Notes: generated by a model not told the origin, from the letters alone. A stretch of DNA of 64,000 nucleotides from Desulfobacteraceae bacterium (GCA_014237395.1 JABZFP010000031.1:1-64000), one strand, 5' to 3'; shown: positions 15,363-23,908, numbered from the stretch's first letter. Translations and numbers: made by a program.

Positions 15363-16196
15363 ATGATGAAATGGACAGCGGAAGCCGAGAGCGCCATTAA
15401 AAAGGTTCCATTCTTTGTCCGCAAACGGGTGCGCGCCCGGGTTGAAAAAGAGGCCGCCGACCGGGGCAAGCCCATGGTTTCGCTGGCCGACGTCAAGGCC
15501 ACCCAGCGGCGGTATCTGAACAACATGGAATCCGAGGTGCGCGGCTACCAGCTGGACACTTGCTTCGGCCCCAACGGCTGTCCGCGGCGGGCCGTCCAGA
15601 GCGATACCCTCCTGCCCCGCATCCAGGCGCTTCTGGAAAAAGAAGATCTCCTGGGGTTCTTGAAAAAAACCGTGCCGGGCACCCTGCGGTTTCATCATGA
15701 GTTTCGCATTTCGATCGCCGACTGCCCCAATGGCTGCTCACAGCCCCAGATCAAGGACATCGGCATCCTGGGCGCTTGTGTGCCCCGCGTGACGGAGGAA
15801 GCCTGCAGCCGCTGCGAGGCCTGCGTGGACGCCTGCCGCGAAACGGCCGTGGCGCTGGCTGAAGAAGACGACAGCGGGCCGGTCATCGATCGCGAGCGGT
15901 GCATCAACTGCGGACGCTGCATCCCGGTCTGTCCCACCGAAACACTGGCAACCGGTCAACAGGGCTACCGCATCCAGCTGGGCGGCAAACTCGGCCGCCA
16001 CCCCCGCCTGGGAATGGAATTGCCGGGCATTTTCAGTGAAGACGACGTGTTGCGCGTGATCAGCGGCTGTCTTGCGTTTTACAAGCAGCGCAGCCGGCAT
16101 GGGGAGCGATTTGCCGAACTCCTGTCGGCAGCGGATTTTGACGCCTACAGCGACCGCGGGCGGTTTCCCGAATCGGACGGAGCCGACCCGACATAA
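15363..16196 (+). CDS. PCP_red-siroheme (sulfite/nitrite reductase-like)-ferredoxin fusion
   Basis: 277 residues. Residues 1-50 resemble the C-terminal domain of light-independent protochlorophyllide reductase (WTAEAE...VPFFVRKRVRARVE). CFGPNGC (C-x5-C) and CPNGC (C-x3-C) form the siroheme/[4Fe-4S] binding pattern of sulfite and nitrite reductases. Two ferredoxin motifs follow, CSRCEACVDAC and CINCGRCIPVCP. The layout is like anaerobic sulfite reductase subunit C. It starts 3 bp after the HEAT gene. Substrate could be sulfite, nitrite or another oxyanion; it is not DsrAB. Confidence 0.78.
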   Translation: MMKWTAEAESAIKKVPFFVRKRVRARVEKEAADRGKPMVSLADVKATQRRYLNNMESEVRGYQLDTCFGPNGCPRRAVQSDTLLPRIQALLEKEDLLGFLKKTVPGTLRFHHEFRISIADCPNGCSQPQIKDIGILGACVPRVTEEACSRCEACVDACRETAVALAEEDDSGPVIDRERCINCGRCIPVCPTETLATGQQGYRIQLGGKLGRHPRLGMELPGIFSEDDVLRVISGCLAFYKQRSRHGERFAELLSAADFDAYSDRGRFPESDGADPT

Positions 16197-16324
16197 TTTG
16201 ACTTGCCTGTTTGCCGCCTTACGCTTTGACTATCGCGCACAAAAAGGGCGATGCTGCCCGGACGAAGCGTCAATAGAGTTACAGCCGTTTCGGTAACCCA
16301 TCGAATGCAAGGAGAATCCTCGTT

Positions 16325-16528
16325 ATGGAAAAACAAACCTTTCATATACCCAAAATCTCCTGCGGCCACTGTGTGATGGCCATCAAGAACGAATTGAGCG
16401 AAATGACCGGTGTCCAATCGGTGGAGGGAACCCCGGCAGATAAGACGGTCGTCGTCAGCTGGGAGGCGCCGGCCTCCGAGAAAGCCATCCGGGATACACT
16501 GCAGGAAATCAATTACCCGGCCGACTGA
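16325..16528 (+). CDS. copZ: Copper chaperone, HMA domain
   Basis: 67 residues, a single heavy-metal-associated domain with SCGHC near residue 13 (C-x2-C). It binds Cu(I) in the cytoplasm and hands it to the copper ATPase whose gene begins 37 bp downstream. AGGAG precedes ATG 16325. The gap upstream (16197-16324) holds no gene, and no CueR or CsoR gene is beside it. Confidence 0.88.
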   Translation: MEKQTFHIPKISCGHCVMAIKNELSEMTGVQSVEGTPADKTVVVSWEAPASEKAIRDTLQEINYPAD

Positions 16529-16565
16529 GTGCCGGATGGTGTGATCGTTTTGAAGGGCGAAGCCT

Positions 16566-19043
16566 ATGGGATCTGTCAATGTTACCCTGCCCATCCAGGG
16601 CATGACTTGCGCCAATTGTGCCGCGACCATCGAGCGGAATGTGGGGCGCCTGGAGGGCGTGACGCGCGCGGCGGTGAACTTTGCGTCCGAACGGGCTGAC
16701 ATAGCCTATGATCCGGCCCGGATAAAACTGCCGGAGGTGGTCGCTGCCGTCCGAAAGGCCGGCTTCGATATAACGCCGGCGTCGGTCGAAATGCCGGTGA
16801 CGGGGATGACGTGTGCCAACTGTGCGGCCAACATTGAACGGGCCCTGAACAAACGAACCCCCGGTGTCCTCTCGGCATCTGTTAATTTCGGTACGGAACG
16901 GGTGGCTGTCGACTATATCCCCACGGCCATCGATGTCGACGACATCGTGGCTGCGATTGTTAAGGCCGGTTACGGCGCCCTGGCGCCCGACGACACCGCC
17001 GACCCGGAAGATGCCGAAGCCTCCGCCCGCGCGGCCGAGATCCGGGAGCAGACCCGCAAATTCGGGGTGGGGGTGGCCTTTACCCTGCCGCTTTTCCTGC
17101 TCTCCATGGCCCGCGATTTCGGGCTGGCAGGCGCCTGGAGCCATGCCGCCTGGGTGAATTTTCTGTTTCTGCTGCTGGCCACACCGGTGCAGTTTTACAC
17201 CGGCTGGGACTACTACGTCGGCAGTTGGAAAAGCCTGCGCAACCGCAGCGCCAACATGGATGTCCTGGTGGCATTGGGATCTTCCGTGGCCTACGTCTAC
17301 TCCCTGGCGGTCTTGTTTCTCCCCCAACTGGGCGGGCATGTCTATTTCGAAACCTCGGCCGTCATCATCACCCTCATCAAACTCGGCAAGATGCTGGAAG
17401 CCCGTACCAAGGGCAAGACCGGCGGGGCCATCCGCAAACTCATCGGCCTGCGACCCAAGACCGCCACCCGTATCGTGGACGGGGTGGAGGAAGAAGTTCC
17501 GGTGGCGCGCATCGTGAAGGGGGATGTCTTGGTCGTGCGGCCGGGTGAACGCCTTCCGGTGGATGGGGTCGTGACCGACGGCCAGACTTCCGTGGACGAA
17601 TCCATGCTCTCGGGGGAGCCGATCCCGGTGGACAAGCAACCCGGCGACAAGGTGGCGGCCGGCACCATCAACGGCCAGGGACTGATCCGGTTCGAAGCCA
17701 CCCGCGTGGGCCGGGAAACCGCCCTGGCCCAGATCATCCGGCTGGTCCAGGAGGCCCAGGGCAGCAAAGCCCCGATCCAGGCCGTGGCCGATCGGGTGGC
17801 TGCGGTGTTCGTTCCGGCTATTATTGTGGTTGCTTTGATCACCTTTGGTATCTGGTGGGCGGTCGGCGGCGAATTCGTGCCCGCCATGATCCGCCTGGTG
17901 GCCGTGCTGGTCATTGCCTGCCCCTGCGCCCTGGGACTGGCCACGCCGACGGCCATCATGGCCGGCACCGGCAAGGCCGCCGAGCGGGGCATCCTTTTTA
18001 AAAACAGCACCGCCCTGGAACAGGCCACCAACTTGGATACGGTGGTGCTGGACAAGACCGGCACGATTACCGAAGGCAAGCCCCGGGTTTCCGATGTCGT
18101 GCCGCTGGCAGGATTTAGCGGCGATGACCGGGAACTGCTGAGGGTCGGCGCCTCGGTGGAGAAGGGCTCCGAGCACCCCCTGGGGCGGGCCATCGTGGCT
18201 CATGCCGAGAGTGAGGGCCTGACCCTGCAGCCCCTGACCGAATTTCAGGCCACCGGCGGGGCCGGGGTCCAGGCGCGGATCGACGACGCTTTCGTGATGG
18301 TGGGCAAGCCGGGCTGGTTTGAAGAGCAGAACATGGATCTTGGGCCCGCCAAAGACAACATCGAGCGCCTGCAGGCCGAAGGCAAAACCGTGATGGTAGT
18401 GGCCCGGGACGGCGCCATCTGCGGCCTGGTGGCGGTCTCCGACACGATCAAACCGGACTCGGCCGAGGCCATCCGCGACCTGCACCAGATGAACCTCAAG
18501 GTGGTCATGCTCACCGGCGACAACCGGCAGGCCGCCCGCAAGATCGCCGCCGATCTGGGCATCGATGCCATTGAAGCCGAGGTGCGCCCGGAGGAGAAAT
18601 CCCAGCGCATTAAAAACCTGCAGGAGAAGGGTGGGACGATCGGCATGGTGGGGGACGGGATCAATGACGCCCCGGCCCTGGCCCAGGCCGATGTAGGACT
18701 GGCGATCGGCACGGGCACGGACGTGGCCATCGAGACCGCCGACGTGATCCTGGCCAGCGGCAGCCTGCACGGCATCGTACGGGCCATCGGTCTCAGCCGG
18801 GCCACCATGCGCACCATCCGGCAGAACCTGTTCTGGGCCTTCGGCTACAATGTTCTGCTGATCCCTGTGGCCGCCGGTACTCTCTACCCTTTCGAGAGCC
18901 TGCCCATGATGCTGCGCCAGCTCCATCCCATCCTGGCTGCCCTGGCCATGGCCTTCAGCAGCATATCCGTTGTTTCGAACAGTCTTCGCCTCTATCGATC
19001 GAACTATAGTTTTGGCGCCGGCTCCGCGTCGCAAAAACGATAG
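16566..19043 (+). CDS. copA: Copper-exporting P1B-type ATPase
   Basis: 825 residues. Two N-terminal HMA domains (GMTCANCAA at C15/C18 and C83/C86), eight predicted membrane helices, the transmembrane metal site CPC at 452-454, the phosphorylated aspartate D496 in DKTGT, SEHP, and GDGINDAPAL. These are the marks of Cu(I) exporters (P1B-1). It pumps Cu(I) out of the cytoplasm using ATP. The gene ends only 4 bp before the junction of an integron-type cassette (19047/19048), so its native downstream sequence was displaced. Confidence 0.96.
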   Translation: MGSVNVTLPIQGMTCANCAATIERNVGRLEGVTRAAVNFASERADIAYDPARIKLPEVVAAVRKAGFDITPASVEMPVTGMTCANCAANIERALNKRTPGVLSASVNFGTERVAVDYIPTAIDVDDIVAAIVKAGYGALAPDDTADPEDAEASARAAEIREQTRKFGVGVAFTLPLFLLSMARDFGLAGAWSHAAWVNFLFLLLATPVQFYTGWDYYVGSWKSLRNRSANMDVLVALGSSVAYVYSLAVLFLPQLGGHVYFETSAVIITLIKLGKMLEARTKGKTGGAIRKLIGLRPKTATRIVDGVEEEVPVARIVKGDVLVVRPGERLPVDGVVTDGQTSVDESMLSGEPIPVDKQPGDKVAAGTINGQGLIRFEATRVGRETALAQIIRLVQEAQGSKAPIQAVADRVAAVFVPAIIVVALITFGIWWAVGGEFVPAMIRLVAVLVIACPCALGLATPTAIMAGTGKAAERGILFKNSTALEQATNLDTVVLDKTGTITEGKPRVSDVVPLAGFSGDDRELLRVGASVEKGSEHPLGRAIVAHAESEGLTLQPLTEFQATGGAGVQARIDDAFVMVGKPGWFEEQNMDLGPAKDNIERLQAEGKTVMVVARDGAICGLVAVSDTIKPDSAEAIRDLHQMNLKVVMLTGDNRQAARKIAADLGIDAIEAEVRPEEKSQRIKNLQEKGGTIGMVGDGINDAPALAQADVGLAIGTGTDVAIETADVILASGSLHGIVRAIGLSRATMRTIRQNLFWAFGYNVLLIPVAAGTLYPFESLPMMLRQLHPILAALAMAFSSISVVSNSLRLYRSNYSFGAGSASQKR

Positions 19044-19077
19044 TTCGTTGGGCCTCAATATATTCACCAAACCTTGA

Positions 19078-19100
19078 AATAGCATGATATCCGTGCTATT
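19078..19100. promoter_or_regulatory. Probable higBA operator
   Basis: AATAGCA (19078-19084) and TGCTATT (19094-19100) form a perfect 7-bp inverted repeat with a 9-base spacer, 9 bp before higB. HigA-type antitoxins autoregulate through such palindromes. A TTGAAA box overlaps its left edge and could be a -35 element. Confidence 0.55.
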
Positions 19101-19108
19101 GTGATACC

Positions 19109-19402
19109 ATGATACAGTCATTCAAGAATCAGGCAACTGAGGATTTGTTTAACGGAGCAGCCACAAAGGCTGCCCTAAAGCTAATTCCCAGAAATTTATG
19201 GAATATTGTGTCTCGAAAACTTGATCAACTCGATTCTGTTGCCTCTCTGAACGAACTTCGTGTACCACCTGGCAATCATTTGGAGGCATTAAAGGGAAAT
19301 CGAAAAGGTCAACACAGTATCCGAATTAACGACCAATACAGGATTTGTTTCAAATGGATCGAATCGGGACCAAGTGAGATTGAAGTTACAGATTATCATT
19401 AA
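19109..19402 (+). CDS. higB: HigB-type toxin (RelE superfamily)
   Basis: 97 residues beginning MIQSFKNQATEDLF. The central LPPGNHLEALKG-like segment (VPPGNHLEALKG) and QYRICFKW are characteristic of HigB, a ribosome-dependent mRNA interferase. The toxin gene precedes the antitoxin, as usual for higBA. There is no clear ribosome site before the ATG, so translation may be inefficient or leaderless. Base composition is lower in GC than the neighbours. It is carried on an integron-type cassette. Confidence 0.92.
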   Translation: MIQSFKNQATEDLFNGAATKAALKLIPRNLWNIVSRKLDQLDSVASLNELRVPPGNHLEALKGNRKGQHSIRINDQYRICFKWIESGPSEIEVTDYH

Positions 19403-19425
19403 AGACAAACAATTAGGAGATCATT

Positions 19426-19746
19426 ATGATTAGAATACCAACGCATAGAGCGCCAACCCATCCCGGCGAGATGCTTTCTGAAGAATTTTTAAAGCCAATG
19501 GGCCTCACACAGCGCCAACTAGCTGACGCCATACATGTTCCGTATCAGAGAGTTAATGAAATCGTTAACGGGCGTCGTGGGGTTACCCCAAGCACTGCAT
19601 TAAGGTTATCTAAGTATTTTGGAGTTTCTCCTGACTTTTGGCTAAATCTTCAACTAAGGTGGGATCTTTATTTTGCGCAACAAGCCGAATCCGATCAACT
19701 GAGTTTAATCAATCCTGTTACGCCTAAGAGAGCAGCAGTTCATTAG
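19426..19746 (+). CDS. higA: HigA-type antitoxin, XRE-family DNA-binding protein
   Basis: 106 residues. THPGEMLSEEFLKPMGLTQ is the typical HigA opening, followed by a helix-turn-helix (QLADAIHVPYQRVNEIVNG). It neutralises HigB by binding it and represses the operon through the upstream inverted repeat. It begins 23 bp after higB, after AGGAG. The attC of the cassette begins 18 bp after its stop codon. Confidence 0.93.
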   Translation: MIRIPTHRAPTHPGEMLSEEFLKPMGLTQRQLADAIHVPYQRVNEIVNGRRGVTPSTALRLSKYFGVSPDFWLNLQLRWDLYFAQQAESDQLSLINPVTPKRAAVH

Positions 19747-19763
19747 ATAAGGCGAGAAGGCGA

Positions 19764-19822
19764 GCCCAACAAACGGCTGTTGGCGGACTCGCTTCACTCG
19801 TCGCAAAGCCGCAGCGTTATCA
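19764..19822 (+). repeat. attC recombination site (59 bp)
   Basis: R'' is GCCCAAC (19764-19770). CGGCT (19774-19778) pairs with AGCCG. TTGGCGGAC pairs with GTCGCAA if two Gs of the longer arm remain unpaired, matching the extrahelical bases that orient IntI binding. The loop is TCGCTTCACTC. The 3' core is now GTTATCA (19816-19822), whose TTATCA belongs to the host target. Size and folding fit the attC (59-base element) family. Confidence 0.75.
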
Positions 19823-19833
19823 AAAATGATTGT

Positions 19834-21225
19834 CTACGAACTTGATCTGACGTCGCAACTTTCCACGATATTTTTGTGGGGCTTATACATTTCAGTCTTT
19901 ATTCTGCTGTAGAACTCTTTTCTAAATCCCGGGATTTTGGTCAGAAGCATCACGACGGAATTGGTCAATCTGGATTTGTAGCGCTTGTGGGGGAAATTGA
20001 ACGCCCCGGTTTTTTTGTAGTTTCTGTAGTCCGCCTGGAAGACATGGCGAAGCTTGCCCCAGATATCATCCCGGAAGATTTTAGCGCCACCGACGCCCAA
20101 AAAGGTTTGCGGCTGGCAGTAGGCGTTTTCTGAAAAAGTGATCACCTGCTCGGCCAGTTTTTGGATACTGGCGTCAATTTCTTTGGAATCGCCGGCTTCA
20201 TCACAAACGATACCGGCGAAATTAGCTTGCTGCCATTCAACCGAACCCTGGCAGAAATCGTACAAGTATGGCATCTGGCTCATCTGGCCGGAAATAAGAT
20301 AGCCGACCTGTTTATCTTTTAACTCCGGGACATGGTTCATGAAAAAACGCCGGTCGAAATATTCCTTGAATTTTGAAGAGATGTTCCGGCCCGTCAGCGC
20401 CATCGCATAGATAATAATATCGGCCGGCAGAATGCTGGAACGATAAAAAGCGGAAAAGTCATCTTTATACATGCAGCTGTTGTCATAGCCGCACTTGATG
20501 CATCCGGTACACCCGCCCTGGATATTGAGATCCCACAGGTTGATGATGTCGATGGTTTCGGTATAAGCATCCGAGAATCGCTTGATCATGGCCTGAATGC
20601 CCGTATCATGCGGTTTGTGGTCTGTCACCAGAACGATTTTCTTTTTATGGGCATTCATTTTTTTGGCGACGATGGCCGGATCGAAGGCGCCGTTGCCTGG
20701 TGTGATGGGTTGATATCGTTTCTGATGATGGATTTTTTTCTCGGATGATTCAAAATAATTTTTGGCAAACTTTAGCAGTGTTTCCCTGCCTCGGCTTTTT
20801 CTGAGGTCATCCATTTCGGCCGAAAAATAACCGATATAGTTCATTTCAAGATCATCACAGACGGCATGCATATAGCGGTGCGCGGTGTGGTCGTAAAAAT
20901 GGATGGACGTTGTCATGACAATGGCGGCCTTGTCTTTAAACGACGGCGCGACGTTGCGTTCATGGATCAGCTCGATGAATCGCATATATTGGGCCGGCAC
21001 AAATAAGGTGTATACGGGTGTGGACCATATGATGCTGTCACAAGATTCAATATCAGCCATTATCTCATTGAAGAGATCATCATTCTTTTCAATTCTATTG
21101 ATCCGACTTGAAATGTTGTGAAACAGGTATTCATGGTCGGGATAATGTTTTTGAATAAATTTTACATACTGCATGGTAACGCTTGGTTCACCTTTGGGGC
21201 TTCCATTTAATACGACGATCTTCAT
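19834..21225 (-). CDS. Tandem flavodoxin-like / iron-sulfur flavoprotein oxidoreductase
   Basis: 463 residues. Two flavodoxin-like (NADPH-dependent FMN reductase) modules lie in tandem: the first starts KIVVLNGSPKGEPSVTM, the second around residue 195 (KKIVLVTDHKPHDTGIQ). The second has GCTGCIKCGYDNSC, four closely spaced cysteines like the compact [4Fe-4S] site of archaeal iron-sulfur flavoproteins. The C-terminal ~90 residues are basic. The enzyme probably moves electrons between a reduced donor and a quinone, oxygen or xenobiotic acceptor. It is divergent from a TetR gene with two palindromes between, so it is probably the regulated target. The region is AT-richer than its surroundings. 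Confidence 0.75.
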   Translation of the reverse strand: MKIVVLNGSPKGEPSVTMQYVKFIQKHYPDHEYLFHNISSRINRIEKNDDLFNEIMADIESCDSIIWSTPVYTLFVPAQYMRFIELIHERNVAPSFKDKAAIVMTTSIHFYDHTAHRYMHAVCDDLEMNYIGYFSAEMDDLRKSRGRETLLKFAKNYFESSEKKIHHQKRYQPITPGNGAFDPAIVAKKMNAHKKKIVLVTDHKPHDTGIQAMIKRFSDAYTETIDIINLWDLNIQGGCTGCIKCGYDNSCMYKDDFSAFYRSSILPADIIIYAMALTGRNISSKFKEYFDRRFFMNHVPELKDKQVGYLISGQMSQMPYLYDFCQGSVEWQQANFAGIVCDEAGDSKEIDASIQKLAEQVITFSENAYCQPQTFLGVGGAKIFRDDIWGKLRHVFQADYRNYKKTGAFNFPHKRYKSRLTNSVVMLLTKIPGFRKEFYSRIKTEMYKPHKNIVESCDVRSSS

Positions 21226-21254
21226 AGCGGCCTCCTGTGATGGGAATTGCGAAA

Positions 21255-21269
21255 GTTGACTGCGTCAAC
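21255..21269. promoter_or_regulatory. TetR-type operator 1
   Basis: GTTGAC-TGC-GTCAAC is a perfect 15-bp palindrome in the divergent intergenic region, 30 bp upstream of the flavoprotein start. It has the size and symmetry of TetR-family operators. Confidence 0.6.
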
Positions 21270-21288
21270 ATGGGGTATAAGAGATAAA

Positions 21289-21303
21289 ATTGACAGTGTC
21301 AAC
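21289..21303. promoter_or_regulatory. TetR-type operator 2
   Basis: ATTGAC-AGT-GTCAAC repeats the first operator with one outer mismatch. The centres are 34 bp apart, about three helical turns. Together they probably let the regulator control both divergent genes. Confidence 0.6.
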
Positions 21304-21364
21304 ATTAAATGTTAGTCAATGATGAAAATTGAAAATGATGACTTCTGATTGACCGGGGGCAACA

Positions 21365-22024
21365 TTGGCAGTCAAGAAAACCTACCACCATGGTGATTTG
21401 CGCAACAAACTGCTGGAAACGGCACTTGAAATCATATCCGACCATGGACTTGAAAAAGTGTCGATGCGGGGGCTTGGGCAGCGCATAGGGGTGTCCCGGA
21501 CCGCACCCTACAGGCACTTTGCCGATAAAAGTGCGCTTTTATGTGCCATCGCGGAACAAGGGCATCAAAAATTGACAAGCGTGCTGAATGACGCCAATCA
21601 ACAGCTTTCAGATGATCCGTTGACACGACTTACGAATACCGGCATTGGCTATGTCGAATTCGCTGTTGCCAACCCGGTTCATTACAGGATCATGTTCGGC
21701 AATGAGATCCTGGAAAATAAACGAACCCCCGAACTTGTCAAAGCGGCCGAAAATTCATTCAATGAATTGTTGTATGCGGTAAAGGCGTGTCAGGAAGAAA
21801 AGCTCATTAAACCCATTAACCCCTACATTATTGCCAACACATTGTGGTCATTGGTGCATGGCATCGCCATGCTTTTGATCGATGGACAGATCCAGGCGGC
21901 AAATGCGTTCAAAGGAATGCCGGCAATGCTCCAAAACGGTATTGAAGCCGGCAAGGTTGATGTGCGCAAGATCTTTGAATATATGAGTGATATTTTACTT
22001 ACCGGCCTTATGGCAGATTCCTGA
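21365..22024 (+). CDS. TetR/AcrR-family transcriptional regulator
   Basis: 219 residues with a probable TTG start at 21365, since the family N-terminus (KKTYHHGDLRNKLLETAL) begins there and no ATG fits. The helix-turn-helix is at about residues 29-50 (MRGLGQRIGVSRTAPYRHF). The C-terminal ligand domain resembles the WHG-type TetR subgroup. It likely represses itself and the divergent flavoprotein gene through the two GTTGAC/GTCAAC palindromes and is released by a small hydrophobic ligand. The 200 bp after it hold no recognisable gene. Confidence 0.9.
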   Translation: MAVKKTYHHGDLRNKLLETALEIISDHGLEKVSMRGLGQRIGVSRTAPYRHFADKSALLCAIAEQGHQKLTSVLNDANQQLSDDPLTRLTNTGIGYVEFAVANPVHYRIMFGNEILENKRTPELVKAAENSFNELLYAVKACQEEKLIKPINPYIIANTLWSLVHGIAMLLIDGQIQAANAFKGMPAMLQNGIEAGKVDVRKIFEYMSDILLTGLMADS

Positions 22025-22232
22025 TTGGGCCATAGTCCCACAAGCGTTGTATTCACCCGCCGCCATCGGATAGCCCCGAAACCACACCGAATGTCCGCTT
22101 TATCATTCTAAAGTGGCATGCGCCTTCTTAAAAAAACATCCTATCAGCCTGTAACCGAACGGTATCGGGTGGTTCTACAGGACTGTTTCCCTTTAAGGTT
22201 CAGACCCATTCCACCATGGAGGTATGCCGACA

Positions 22233-23249
22233 ATGTCGAAGTCCATTTCACGCCGGACATTTCTGAAATCCGGCCTTCTGGCGGCCGGCACGGTCGCCGC
22301 CGGCGATGCCGTCGCCGAGGCGGCCGCGTCTCCTGCACGTGATCAGCACCTGGCAACCCTGATCGACATCACCCGCTGTATCGGCTGCGGGGCCTGTGTC
22401 GAGGCCTGCCGCGAAACCAACGCGCCCAAGTTTCCCAATCCCCAGAAACCGTTTCCCAAAATGATTCCCGAGCGGGTCAAGGTGTCCGACTGGTCTGACA
22501 AGCAGGACGTGGATGACCGCCTGACGCCCTACAACTGGCTGTTCATCCAGACCGCCACCGTGATGGTGGACGGCGAAGAGACCGAGCTGACCATTCCCCG
22601 GCGCTGCATGCACTGCACCAATCCGCCCTGCGTGAAGCTCTGCCCCTGGGGCGCGTCGCGCCAGTACCAGAACGGCATATCGCGGATCGACACGGATATG
22701 TGCCTCGGCGGCAGCAAATGCAAGGCGGTCTGCCCGTGGGACATCCCCCAGCGACAAACGGGCGACGGGCTTTATCTCAAGCTGCTGCCCTCCCTGGCGG
22801 GCAACGGGATCATGAACAAATGCGACCGCTGTTACGACCGGGTGGCCCGCGATGAACTGCCGGCGTGTATCGAGGCCTGCCCGGAAGACGTGCAGACCAT
22901 CGGCCCCCGGGCCGAGATCGTGGCCCTGGCCCATGAGCGCGCCAAGGAAATCAACGGCTATGTTTACGGTGAACATGAAAATGGCGGAACGAACACCCTC
23001 TATGTGTCGCCGGTGCCGTTCGAAACGCTCAACGCGGCCATTGAAAAGGGACCCGGCAAGCCCCATCTGGGACCCGCCGAGGATCGCATGGCGGATGCCA
23101 ACCACCTGGGGGCGGCGCTGCTCATCGCCCCCCTGGCCGGTGCGGCCACCGCCCTGGGCCGCTACCTGAAGGCCGCCCGGCGCGCCGGGCAATCCCCAAC
23201 GAGCTATGCCGCTTCGAATCAGCGGTCATCCAAAACCAGCGATCGATAA
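22233..23249 (+). CDS. Tat-exported four-cluster iron-sulfur subunit (FdnH/HybA-like)
   Basis: 338 residues from ATG 22233 (GGAGG 10 bases upstream; ATG 22224 would be too close). A twin-arginine signal, SRRTFLKSG, is followed by ferredoxin motifs CIGCGACVEAC, CMHCTNPPCVKLCP, CLGGSKCKAVCP and CDRCYDR...CIEACP. The pattern is that of the electron-transfer subunit of periplasmic formate dehydrogenases and related molybdoenzymes. The mature protein would sit on the periplasmic membrane face. No catalytic subunit lies beside it. The next gene encodes a cytochrome b-like membrane protein, 11 bp downstream. Confidence 0.85.
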   Translation: MSKSISRRTFLKSGLLAAGTVAAGDAVAEAAASPARDQHLATLIDITRCIGCGACVEACRETNAPKFPNPQKPFPKMIPERVKVSDWSDKQDVDDRLTPYNWLFIQTATVMVDGEETELTIPRRCMHCTNPPCVKLCPWGASRQYQNGISRIDTDMCLGGSKCKAVCPWDIPQRQTGDGLYLKLLPSLAGNGIMNKCDRCYDRVARDELPACIEACPEDVQTIGPRAEIVALAHERAKEINGYVYGEHENGGTNTLYVSPVPFETLNAAIEKGPGKPHLGPAEDRMADANHLGAALLIAPLAGAATALGRYLKAARRAGQSPTSYAASNQRSSKTSDR

Positions 23250-23260
23250 AGGAGTTTACC

Positions 23261-23743
23261 ATGCCTGACAAAACGGCGGTGCGGGTGGTCGACGGGATGA
23301 TGTCCGCTCAGATGCGGGCCGGCTATATGATCCTGCTGCTCTTCATGGCGCTGAGCGGCTTTGGCCAGATGCCCATCTTCAAGCGCTACTATATCGCGGA
23401 TGTCCCCGGCCTGGGATGGCTGGCCCAGTTTTATGTGACCCACTATATCCACTATCTGGGGGCGGCCGTCCTCCTGGCGGTGGGGGCCTATTATCTTACC
23501 CGGTATGTTGTTGCCGAGCGCCCCCGACGGCGTATCAGCTGCTATGGCGCGATCCAGGGCGTCATCATGCTCATCATCGTCATGACGGGCGTCCTGCGGG
23601 TGGTGAAAAACTACGAAGGATACTACCTGTCATCCGGTCTGATTATTTTTCTGGATATTCTGCACCTGGCGGCCGTCATGGCGTTTCTGCTGGCGGGGGT
23701 CTGGGGGCTGATGGCCAGAAAACGGTGGACAACGATTCGTTAA
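23261..23743 (+). CDS. Four-helix membrane cytochrome b-like subunit
   Basis: 160 residues with four hydrophobic helices at about 22-42, 55-78, 92-112 and 126-150. Histidines in FYVTHYIHYLG and ILHLAAV are placed to ligate haem b. It resembles the FdnI/cytochrome b556 type but is shorter. AAGGAG precedes ATG 23261. With the FeS protein upstream it would form a quinone-linked electron-transfer module across the membrane. The catalytic partner is not visible. Confidence 0.75.
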   Translation: MPDKTAVRVVDGMMSAQMRAGYMILLLFMALSGFGQMPIFKRYYIADVPGLGWLAQFYVTHYIHYLGAAVLLAVGAYYLTRYVVAERPRRRISCYGAIQGVIMLIIVMTGVLRVVKNYEGYYLSSGLIIFLDILHLAAVMAFLLAGVWGLMARKRWTTIR

Positions 23744-23769
23744 ATCACTATGGATAGGGAGTGCACGAC

Positions 23770-23859
23770 ATGAAAGAACTGTTATTGCCGCTGATTATTT
23801 TGGGTGTCTGGCTGCTGCTGCAACTGTATATCCTGCCCAAATTCGGTGTATCGACCTGA
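23770..23859 (+). CDS. 29-residue single-helix membrane peptide
   Basis: A short frame from ATG 23770, with AGGGAG about 8 bases upstream: MKELLLPLIILGVWLLLQLY then ILPKFGVST. It is almost entirely one membrane helix. It lies 26 bp after the cytochrome b gene on the same strand. Such peptides often stabilise small membrane cytochromes (compare CydX). It is supported by position, ribosome site and composition only. Confidence 0.5.
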   Translation: MKELLLPLIILGVWLLLQLYILPKFGVST

Positions 23860-23908
23860 ATGCGAAATGCTTGTCAGGTGACAAGCAAGGATGACCCGAC
23901 GGGAGATC

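Larger units (their letters stand above)
19048..19816 (+). mobile_element. Solitary integron gene cassette carrying higBA
   Basis: The left junction reads G^TTGGGC (19047-19053), the R' core site GTTRRRY. At the right end a site of attC structure begins with GCCCAAC (19764-19770), the exact complement of GTTGGGC, as expected if both came from the attC of one circular cassette. The junction on the right is G19816^TTATCA. The 769-bp unit holds higB and higA in the same direction as attC. Toxin-antitoxin cassettes are common in chromosomal integrons. No integrase is in the window, so this may be an insertion at a secondary GTT site. Confidence 0.75.

Noticed and set aside
16509..19121. 870-residue open frame on the minus strand across copA
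   Set aside because: It is the antisense of a clear copper ATPase, has His/Gly/Asp-rich low-complexity translation and no ribosome site; it is a by-product of GC-rich codon usage.
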